DNA of 64,000 bases, from NCBI RefSeq assembly GCF_009687865.1, contig NZ_BLAE01000043.1:1-64000 (forward strand), in the 5' to 3' direction. This document shows, in pieces, positions 44,308-51,275 of this stretch. How positions within the stretch are numbered: position 1 is the stretch's first letter; the number at the start of each line of letters is the position of its first letter. The DNA comes from Acrocarpospora macrocephala. Its GTDB lineage: Bacteria; Actinomycetota; Actinomycetes; Streptosporangiales; Streptosporangiaceae. The notes beneath the pieces were generated by a model. That model saw nothing but the letters and a program-made list of their open reading frames with translations, was not told the origin of the DNA and did not search any database. The translations under genes and the position numbers were made by a program.

Positions 44308-44333
44308 TTTGTTTGGTCGAAAGACGAACTAAC
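44308..44333. promoter_or_regulatory. Probable ROK operator upstream of the sugar importer
   Basis: TTTGTTTGGTC-GAAA-GACGAACTAAC forms an imperfect dyad (TTnnTTnGTC / GACnAAnnAA) about 70 bp upstream of the SBP start codon in the divergent ROK/importer region. Its AT-rich outer arms and position fit a ROK-family binding site. Confidence 0.6.
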
Positions 44334-44401
44334 TCTATCGCGTGGATGTCGTTCTCCAAAACCCTCTTCGCACGTACGAACCTAAAGGAAGGGAGCGCGT
44401 C

Positions 44402-46048
44402 GTGACGCAATCCCCCACCAGGCGCGGGTTCTTAGGGCTCGTCGCCCTTACCGCCCTATCCGCCTGCGCGGCCCCCGCCGGGCCCAAGCCGGGCGCGGCC
44501 AAGGCCACCGCCGCGGCCATGGACAAGCTCACCGCCCTGGTCCCCAAGTACGTCCCGCTCCAGGTCGTCAAGCCCGACATCACCAGCAGCGTGCCGGGCT
44601 TCGGCCGGGACGGCTTCCTCAAGTATCCGGCCACGCTCGTCGACTCGATCACCGCCAAGCCCGGCAAGGGCGGCAGCTACAAGGTCATGGTGCCGACCTG
44701 GAGCCCCTTGCCGCCGCCGCTGGGCAGCAACTCCTACTACGACGCCGTCAACACCGACATCGGCGCCACCATCGACTTCAACTACCTCGACGGCATGACC
44801 ATCCACGAGAAGCTGCCGACCCTGCTGGCCGGAGGCGACGTCGCGGACGTGACCACCGTGCCCGGGTGGGCGCTCACCGCCGTGCCGGACTACTCCAAGG
44901 CCGTGGACGGGCTGTTCGAAGACCTCACGCCGTACCTGGCGGGCGATATTTCTGCGAAATATCCGGCTTTGGCGGCGATTCCCACGCTGGCCTGGCAGTA
45001 CTCGGTCTTCGGCGGCAAGCTCAAGGCGGTGCCGGCCTGGCCGACGCCCATGTTCGGGCTGGTGCTCTTCCACCGCAAGGACCTCTGGGACAAGCACGGC
45101 CTGACCGCCCCCAAGTCCGCCGACGAGCTGTTCGAGATGGGCAAGCAGGTCACCGACCCCAAGGAGAAGCGCTGGGCCTTCGGCGACATCTTCGAGATCA
45201 TGCGGGAGATCTTCCGGGTGCCGCGCAAGTGGCGTAAGGAGGGCGGCAAGCTCGTCCACGCGTACGAGACGCCGGAGTATGAGGCCACGGTCGCGTGGAT
45301 GCGCAAGGTCGTCGACAACGGTCTGGTGCACCCCAACGTGCTGTCCGCCAAGCAGGCCGCCGACGCCAAGGAGCTGTTCAAGTCCGGCCAGATGCTGGTG
45401 ACCTCGGATGGCTTCAGCTTCTGGGCCGAAACACTGATCCAGATGTCCAAGGAGAACCCCGACTTCTGGATGGAGCCCGTCCCGATCTTCGGCGGGGACG
45501 GCGGGAAGCCCGAATACCGGGTCAACCAGGACCCGAGCTACACCTTCATCAAGAAGGGCACCCCCAAGGAGAAGATCGAGGAGCTGCTGGGGCTGTTCAA
45601 CTACTTCTCCTCCCCCTTCGGCACCCAGGAGCAACTGCTGTTCAACAACGGCGTCGAGGGCAAGCACTTCACCCGGGACGCGACCGGCGCGCCGCAGCAG
45701 ACCGAACTCGGCCCCAAGGAGATCGTCGGCAGCTACGTCTGGCTCGGCGGCCGGGTCGACCCGATCTTCGAATCCCAGGCCCACCCCAACTACGTGCAGG
45801 CCGCCACCACCTGGTGGAACTCCGCCGTCCAGGTACGGCACCAGGACCCGTTCGACGGCATCCGGGTGCAGGAGCCCGGCGACTTCACCGCCGCCGTGAA
45901 GCCCTTCGAGGACAAGGTGACGGACATCATCCGGGGCCGCCGCGACGTGAGCACGCTGGCCCAGGCCATCGACGAGTGGCGCAAGGGCGGCGGCGACGCG
46001 GGCCGCGAGTTCTACCAGAAGGTCCTCACCGACAATGGCCGTGCTTAG
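44402..46048 (+). CDS. Sugar ABC transporter substrate-binding lipoprotein (LplA-like)
   Basis: Extracytoplasmic carbohydrate receptor, 548 aa. The signal peptide has a twin-arginine start (TRRGFLGLVALTALSAC) and lipobox LSAC, so Tat export as a lipoprotein is likely. The length and mature sequence (YKVMVPTWSPLPPPLGSNSY, DGMTIHEKLPTLLAGGDVAD, the C-terminal DEWRKGGGDAGREFYQK) match the long LplA-type receptors for oligosaccharides from plant cell-wall material. The GTG at 44402 follows AAAGGAAGGGA. The last 14 bases overlap the first permease gene. Probably controlled by the divergent ROK protein. Confidence 0.92.
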   Translation: MTQSPTRRGFLGLVALTALSACAAPAGPKPGAAKATAAAMDKLTALVPKYVPLQVVKPDITSSVPGFGRDGFLKYPATLVDSITAKPGKGGSYKVMVPTWSPLPPPLGSNSYYDAVNTDIGATIDFNYLDGMTIHEKLPTLLAGGDVADVTTVPGWALTAVPDYSKAVDGLFEDLTPYLAGDISAKYPALAAIPTLAWQYSVFGGKLKAVPAWPTPMFGLVLFHRKDLWDKHGLTAPKSADELFEMGKQVTDPKEKRWAFGDIFEIMREIFRVPRKWRKEGGKLVHAYETPEYEATVAWMRKVVDNGLVHPNVLSAKQAADAKELFKSGQMLVTSDGFSFWAETLIQMSKENPDFWMEPVPIFGGDGGKPEYRVNQDPSYTFIKKGTPKEKIEELLGLFNYFSSPFGTQEQLLFNNGVEGKHFTRDATGAPQQTELGPKEIVGSYVWLGGRVDPIFESQAHPNYVQAATTWWNSAVQVRHQDPFDGIRVQEPGDFTAAVKPFEDKVTDIIRGRRDVSTLAQAIDEWRKGGGDAGREFYQKVLTDNGRA

Positions 46049-47039
46049 GAGCCGCTCGCGGAGCCGTACCGACTCGGGACCGGCGGGTGACCTGACCTCA
46101 CCCGCCGGCCCCGGCCCTCGCCCTGGAAAGATGCCCTTCCTCGCGCGGCTGCGGCGGGACTGGCAACTGCTGGTGATGACGCTCCCGGCCCTCGGCCTGG
46201 TGCTGGTCTTCCACTACGTGCCGACCCTGGGCAACGTCATCGCCTTCCAGGACTACACCCCGTACGACGGGATCAGCAGCAGCCCCTGGGTGGGTCTGTA
46301 CAACTTCCAGTGGCTGCTGTCCGACCCCGAGTTCTGGCAGGCCATCCGCAACACCGTCACGATCACCACATTCCAGCTGATCTTCTACTTCCCCATCCCG
46401 ATCGCGCTGGCGATCCTGCTGGACAGCGTGCTCTCCCGGAAGCTGCGCCTGTTCATCCAGGGCATCGTCTACATGCCGCACTTCTTCTCCTGGGTGCTGG
46501 TGGTGAGCCTCTTCCAGCAGATCCTCGGCGGCGCCGGACTGCTCGCCCAGACCCTGCGGCAGCACGGGCACGAACCCTGGGACATCATGACCAACCCGGA
46601 CGCGTTCATCGTCCTGGTCACCGCCGAGTCGGTCTGGAAGGACGCGGGCTGGGGGACGATCATCTTCCTGGCCGCGCTGTCCGCCATCAACCAGAACCTC
46701 TACGAGGCCGCCGCCGTCGACGGCGCGTCCCGGTGGCGGCGGATGTGGCACATCACCCTGCCCGGGCTGCGCCCGGTCATCCTGCTGCTGCTCATCCTGC
46801 GCCTGGGCGACGCGCTCAACGTCGGCTTCGAGCAGTTCTTCCTGCAACGCGACGCGGTCGGCTCGCACGCGGCCGAGGTGCTCGACACCTTCGTCTACTG
46901 GCGCACCCTGATGACCGGCGCGTGGAGCTACGGCGCTGCGGCGGGCCTGTTCAAGGGCGTCGTCGGCCTCATCCTCATCGTGATCGCCAACAAGGTGGCA
47001 CACCGGTTCGGCGAACAGGGAATCTACAAACGATCATGA
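46035..47039 (+). CDS. Sugar ABC transporter permease (LplB-like)
   Basis: Inner-membrane permease, 334 aa, with about six helices. A ~35-residue polar N-terminus precedes the first helix (LLVMTLPALGLVLVFHYVPT). Family signatures are FQDYTPYDGI, VYMPHFFSWVLVVSLF and the EAA loop NLYEAAAVDGASRWRRMWHI. It overlaps the SBP gene by 14 bases and the next permease by an ATGA junction. No ATPase gene is present in the cluster; importers of this type commonly share a distant MsiK-like ATPase. Confidence 0.92.
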   Translation: MAVLRSRSRSRTDSGPAGDLTSPAGPGPRPGKMPFLARLRRDWQLLVMTLPALGLVLVFHYVPTLGNVIAFQDYTPYDGISSSPWVGLYNFQWLLSDPEFWQAIRNTVTITTFQLIFYFPIPIALAILLDSVLSRKLRLFIQGIVYMPHFFSWVLVVSLFQQILGGAGLLAQTLRQHGHEPWDIMTNPDAFIVLVTAESVWKDAGWGTIIFLAALSAINQNLYEAAAVDGASRWRRMWHITLPGLRPVILLLLILRLGDALNVGFEQFFLQRDAVGSHAAEVLDTFVYWRTLMTGAWSYGAAAGLFKGVVGLILIVIANKVAHRFGEQGIYKRS

Positions 47040-47932
47040 ATAACCGACCGACCTGGCAGGAGCGGCCCACCCTCTTCGGGCTGACGCTCAAAGGCTTCAC
47101 GCTGACCGTCATCGTGCTGGTCATGATCTACCCGATCTACGTGGTGATCCTCACCAGCCTGTCCACCGCTTCGGCCGTCACCGCGGCCGGCGGCCTGGTG
47201 ACCCTGCCCACCGACCTCTCCCTGGACGCCTACCGGGAACTCTTCGGCGGCGGCGTCGTCACCCGCGCCGTCCTGGTCAGCACAGGCGTCACCCTCGTCG
47301 GCACCACCGTCAGCCTGGGCCTCACCATCCTGGCCGCCTACGGCCTGTCCCGTACCAACTCGCTGTTCCACCGCCCGCTGCTGTTCCTGTTCCTGCTGAC
47401 CTTCCTGTTCACCCCCGGCATGATCCCCACCTACCTGATGGTCCGCGAGCTCGGCCTGATCGACAGCTACTGGTCGCTGATCCTGCCGTCCGCGATCAGC
47501 GCCTTCAACCTGGTCGTGATGCGCGCCTTCTTCATGAACATCCCCGGCGAGGTCATCGACAGCGCCCGCATCGACGGCGCGGGCGACTTCCGCATCCTGG
47601 GCCGCATCGTCCTGCCCATGTCCAAAGGTGTCACCGCCGTCATCGGCCTCTTCTACGCCGTCGGCTACTGGAACGCCTTCTTCAACGCCGTCCTCTATAT
47701 CAACGACAACTCCAAGTGGCCCCTCCAGCTCATCCTCCGCCAGTACGTGCAACAGGGCATGGACCTGGTCCCCAACACCCGCACGTACGACTCCGCCGCC
47801 GGCGCCCTCCCCCCGAACCTGGCCATCAAGATGGCCATCATCGTGGTCGCCCTGATCCCGGTGCTGATCATCTACCCCTTCGTCCAGAAACACTTCACGA
47901 AGGGCGTGATCATCGGCGCGGTGAAGGGGTGA
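47036..47932 (+). CDS. Sugar ABC transporter permease (LplC-like)
   Basis: Second permease, 298 aa, starting at the ATG that overlaps the previous stop (ATGA, 47036-47039). Helices and the MalG-type EAA loop (GEVIDSARIDGAGDFRILGR) are present, with LVTLPTDLSLDAYRELF after the first helix and the ending HFTKGVIIGAVKG that is characteristic of LplC/YteP-type systems. It converges on the STAND ATPase gene with only 15 bases between the stop codons and no obvious terminator. Confidence 0.93.
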   Translation: MNNRPTWQERPTLFGLTLKGFTLTVIVLVMIYPIYVVILTSLSTASAVTAAGGLVTLPTDLSLDAYRELFGGGVVTRAVLVSTGVTLVGTTVSLGLTILAAYGLSRTNSLFHRPLLFLFLLTFLFTPGMIPTYLMVRELGLIDSYWSLILPSAISAFNLVVMRAFFMNIPGEVIDSARIDGAGDFRILGRIVLPMSKGVTAVIGLFYAVGYWNAFFNAVLYINDNSKWPLQLILRQYVQQGMDLVPNTRTYDSAAGALPPNLAIKMAIIVVALIPVLIIYPFVQKHFTKGVIIGAVKG

Positions 47933-47947
47933 CTACGCCGGACCCGA

Positions 47948-49933
47948 TCAGGCGGGTTCTCGGGCCAGGAGCAGGGCCTGCTCGCGCAGGTGCGACGGCA
48001 GCCCAGGTTCGGTGGCTTGCAGAGCCTGGGTGACGTAGTCATGAGATATCCCGCTACGGCCGAGGAGCGCATAGACGCGGGCGGCGCGATGCAGGACCGG
48101 GCCGTTGGCGGAACCCGGAGCCGTGGCGTCGAGGATCTCCTGCTCCGCCGCGTCGAATCGCCGGACCAGGGCAAGGGCGAGGGCTCGGGCAGCCAGGGTG
48201 CCCGGCTGCTGGTTCCGCCGCACCGCGGTTCGATCGAGATCGCGTAGCGCCGCCTCCGCCTGTCCCATGTCGGCGAGGATCTCGCCGCGAAGGGCCAGCG
48301 CCGCGACCGGCGGCTGATCCGACAACGCCAGCGCGCCGTTCAGATGGGACAGCGCGGCGCCGGGCTGTCCCGCCGCCCACAACGCCTCGCCGAGCGCGAG
48401 CTTGGCCTGGACATTGTTGCTCTCCCACGCCTGGACCGTCTTCAGCCGCTCGATCGCGGCCTCCACCTTCCCCTGCGCGAGGAGCAGCTTGCCGTCGGCG
48501 GTCAGCACCCGCGCGACGCCGCCGAACTGCTGTCGCACGGCGAACATCTCCAGCGCCTTGTCGAAGTGGGCATGGGCCGCTTCGACATCCCCCTGTGCGG
48601 CGGCCACCGCGCCGTAGATCTCGGTGGCCTCCGCGTGAATCCAGCTGCCCTGGTCACTCGCGACCCGGATCGCCTCTCCCGCGAGGGCGCGAGCCGTCAG
48701 CCAGCTCTCACGCTCGAGGGCGTCACGGGCTTCCCGCAGGTAGACGGTAGGTGTTTCGTGCTGTTTGATCGGGCCGATCAGCCGGTCGTGCTGGAGCTCG
48801 TACCAGCGGATGCCCAGTCGATGCTCGGCCCTCAGCACATGCCTGTCCTCCAGCGCACGGGCTATCGAATTGGGCATGCCGGCGGTCTCACGCAGCCCTT
48901 CGTACGCGGTGCTGCGCGTGCCGTGTTCGGTGATGAAGGTGTTGCGCAGCCAGAGCAGGATCTCGCCGGCCAGCACCCGGTGCTCCTCGGCCACCTCGTC
49001 GATCACTGTCTTGCAGAAGCGCACGAGGAATCTGTCGACGTCGGCATAGGCCCTGGCGTGATCCGGAGTGATCTGGACAACCTCCGGGGGCAGCGACGTC
49101 CAGAGCGCGGAGCACACCACCTGCAACTGGACCGGCTCAACGCTGTCCAGCGAGAGGGTGGTCTCAACGCCGTCGTCGTTGGTGAACAGAACCGTGCTGA
49201 GATCGGATACCAGCAGCTCGGCGGCGCCGGAGACGAAGGACCTCCCCGTTCCCTCCAGCGGGTTGACCACGGCCTGCAGGGCGGCCTCGCGGCTGAGCGG
49301 CTTCAGGTGCAACCTTGATCGCGTACCCTGACCGAGGACCTGCTCATGCGGAAGGACCGCGTACAGATACTCCTCGCGCAACGCGAGAAGCAAATGCAGA
49401 CCTTCGTGTGTACGCATGGCCGCGGCCAGTTGATCGAGAAACTCGGCGCGCTCGTTCTCCCTGAACGTCGGACCCTGGAATATCTCCTCAGCCTGGTCCA
49501 CGGCCGCCAGAACCAGCACGGGATCGCCATAGCGGTCGACCTTCTCCGGCCGGAGGCTCAGGAAGTCGGAGATCGTCATGCCGGCGAAACCGGAGAGCGG
49601 GACATCCGGTGCCCACGAGGCGAGCAGGGCCAGGACATAGGGATTCCCCGGCTGGGCGGCATGGAGAACCCGGCCCGGTGAAACTCTGCCCACGGGCAGC
49701 GCGTCGGCCCGTTCCGGATCGAGCCGTGGCAGGACACCGGCGTGCAGGAGGGATGTCTTGCCGACGCCGGAGGCGCCGTACAGCACGCTCAGGCCGGTGG
49801 CCTGCCACATCGTCGCAACCTCACGTGCCTCGCTTTCCCTGCCGTAGAAGAGGTTGTGATCGTCCCGGTAATAGGGGCGCATCCCCACGTAGGGATTGCT
49901 GGGCCGTCCATCAGCGCGCCGCACGGGTGTCAT
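47948..49933 (-). CDS. STAND-type NTPase with C-terminal TPR array
   Basis: A 661-aa cytoplasmic signalling ATPase. The N-terminus has the nSTAND arrangement: NPYVGMRPYYRDDHNLFYGR, then Walker A GASGVGKTS (53-61) and Walker B VLVLAAVDQAEE (140-151). A helical/winged region follows (to ~400), then about six TPR-like repeats to the end (AAQGDVEAAHAHFDKALEMF, AAGQPGAALSHLNGALALSD). STAND proteins act as ligand-gated oligomerising switches, many in phage defence. No effector domain is fused at the N-terminus; the SIR2 protein encoded immediately upstream, with a 4-base ATGA overlap, is the obvious candidate effector. It forms one transcription unit with the SIR2 gene and probably fxsA. Confidence 0.88.
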   Translation of the reverse strand: MTPVRRADGRPSNPYVGMRPYYRDDHNLFYGRESEAREVATMWQATGLSVLYGASGVGKTSLLHAGVLPRLDPERADALPVGRVSPGRVLHAAQPGNPYVLALLASWAPDVPLSGFAGMTISDFLSLRPEKVDRYGDPVLVLAAVDQAEEIFQGPTFRENERAEFLDQLAAAMRTHEGLHLLLALREEYLYAVLPHEQVLGQGTRSRLHLKPLSREAALQAVVNPLEGTGRSFVSGAAELLVSDLSTVLFTNDDGVETTLSLDSVEPVQLQVVCSALWTSLPPEVVQITPDHARAYADVDRFLVRFCKTVIDEVAEEHRVLAGEILLWLRNTFITEHGTRSTAYEGLRETAGMPNSIARALEDRHVLRAEHRLGIRWYELQHDRLIGPIKQHETPTVYLREARDALERESWLTARALAGEAIRVASDQGSWIHAEATEIYGAVAAAQGDVEAAHAHFDKALEMFAVRQQFGGVARVLTADGKLLLAQGKVEAAIERLKTVQAWESNNVQAKLALGEALWAAGQPGAALSHLNGALALSDQPPVAALALRGEILADMGQAEAALRDLDRTAVRRNQQPGTLAARALALALVRRFDAAEQEILDATAPGSANGPVLHRAARVYALLGRSGISHDYVTQALQATEPGLPSHLREQALLLAREPA

Positions 49934-50793
49934 GTCATCCTCGCTCGCAGTTCTTCGCAGAATTGGCTGGCCGTGCCAATGAAGATGGAGATGTTCCAGC
50001 CGTCCAGGTAGTGCGTGAGGTACTTGCGGGCCTGCTCGTAAGCGTCCGGCACCGAACTCGCGATCTCCGGTATGAGCTGGACGCTGACGTGCCTTCGCTT
50101 GTTACTCCGGGGAACGTTGCGAGCCAACCCGTTGAACAGCACATTGAACGTCCAGTCCTGGAGGCTGTAGCCGATGAAGAGCAAGGGCTTGGCCGTCATC
50201 GCGTCCACCACGGCCCTCGGCAGGGGATGACGACTTCCCCGCGACTGAGCCTCCACGATATTGATCAGATAAGTAATGTAGTCGAAGTCCGTCAGGACCA
50301 GCGATTTCGGCATCGACCAGCTGCCGTGCAAGTGGCAGACGAGCGGCTCGGCGCTGGTCGGCTCAGCGAGCGGGGTCTCGTCAGGAGCGACTTCCCACCA
50401 TTTGGCGATCTCGGCCTGTGGACGCCGACCCGCACGTGTGAGCGCCCGGAAAAGAAAGTCATCGTAGTTGGTAGTGAGGTATGTGGTAATCGGAAACTCG
50501 GCGAGAAGCATGTGGGGCTCACTCGACGCGTCGTCCGGCACGCCAAAGGACTGCAGGTGGGCACAGAGGAGATGCTTCAGTTCAACGGGATCCTTTACCA
50601 CCGACGTCACCCACTGCATGACCCGCGAAAGGTTGGTGACGTCCGGGAAGGGATAACCGTATTCGCTGGCATACTTCCTGCTGAGATCAGACCCGGTGGG
50701 AAGCGTTCCAGCGCAGGCGCCCGCGCCGAGAAGCGGCGTGCAGTCTCCCCTGCGGAGCTGGTTGATCAGTCGTTCCCAGTCCGCATCGTCCAC
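49930..50793 (-). CDS. SIR2-domain protein (predicted NAD-acting effector)
   Basis: A 287-aa protein that is essentially one SIR2-like domain. The NAD-site motifs are present: LLGAGAC (22-27), TTNYDDFLF (107-115), the catalytic-type His in CHLHGSW (154/156), and GYSLQDWTFNVLF (208-220). There are no zinc-ribbon cysteines as in deacetylase sirtuins, so it belongs to the SIR2_2-like group, members of which are NADases in defence systems (ThsA, DSR, SIR2-STAND). NADase activity here is inferred. It starts with GTG at 50793 and overlaps the STAND gene. fxsA lies 79 bp upstream on the same strand with a small hairpin between. Confidence 0.88.
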   Translation of the reverse strand: MDDADWERLINQLRRGDCTPLLGAGACAGTLPTGSDLSRKYASEYGYPFPDVTNLSRVMQWVTSVVKDPVELKHLLCAHLQSFGVPDDASSEPHMLLAEFPITTYLTTNYDDFLFRALTRAGRRPQAEIAKWWEVAPDETPLAEPTSAEPLVCHLHGSWSMPKSLVLTDFDYITYLINIVEAQSRGSRHPLPRAVVDAMTAKPLLFIGYSLQDWTFNVLFNGLARNVPRSNKRRHVSVQLIPEIASSVPDAYEQARKYLTHYLDGWNISIFIGTASQFCEELRARMT

Positions 50794-50867
50794 AGCGCCA
50801 TCCCGATCCTCGCGAGCGGGTTACCCCCAAACACGTTATGTGTACAGGATGGCAGATATAAGCGGAG

Positions 50868-50885
50868 ATCGGCTATATAGCCGAT
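50868..50885 (-). promoter_or_regulatory. Palindrome/stem-loop across the fxsA stop codon
   Basis: ATCGGCTATATAGCCGAT is a perfect 18-bp palindrome covering the last codons and stop of fxsA. As RNA it forms a 7-bp stem with an ATAT loop, 75 bp before the SIR2 start. It could be an attenuator or processing site raising precursor level over SIR2/STAND, or a binding site. Confidence 0.5.
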
Positions 50886-51043
50886 TGGAAGCCCGCGGCC
50901 GGTCCGGAGTCCGTGTCCTCAACCAGCCGTCGCAGCGCATGGTTCAGGGGTGTCGATGGAGCGATCCCGTCAAGGTCCTTCAGGCTCAAACCGGTCACAT
51001 CTACCAAACCAGCGCCATACTCAACGGAACGTTCCTTGGACAT
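50873..51043 (-). CDS. fxsA: FxSxx-COOH RiPP precursor peptide
   Basis: A 56-residue precursor that is easily missed because of its length. It begins MSKERSVEYGAGLVDVTGLS, has the conserved leader pattern LKDLDGIAPSTPLNHALRRL, and ends in GFQSAI at the stop codon, which is exactly F-x-S-x-x-COOH. The ATG at 51043 has AGGGAG about eight bases upstream. In this RiPP class the radical SAM enzyme FxsB links the Phe ring to the Ser of the C-terminal motif as a three-residue cyclophane. FxsB, FxsT and an HExxH modification protein are all encoded within 5.3 kb. It is the first gene of a unit with SIR2 and STAND, divergent from fxsT across a 232-bp region (51044-51275) in which I see no convincing promoter hexamers. 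Confidence 0.93.
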   Translation of the reverse strand: MSKERSVEYGAGLVDVTGLSLKDLDGIAPSTPLNHALRRLVEDTDSGPAAGFQSAI

Positions 51044-51275
51044 CCGATACTCCCTGAACCGCTCTCGAGGTTGATAGACCTACCCTTTCACGATATTGAC
51101 ACCCAGGGCAACTACGGCTACGGCGTGGCGGCGACACCACCGCGACGACGTCCATCCGGACCCTGATTCCGCCCGGTCCAAATCGGGGAACGCATTCTAC
51201 CTTCGATAGAGCTAAACCCTGGTGCACATTCGGTCTATGCTGTTCCCAAAAAACAGGCCAACGTAAGGCGGTCGC

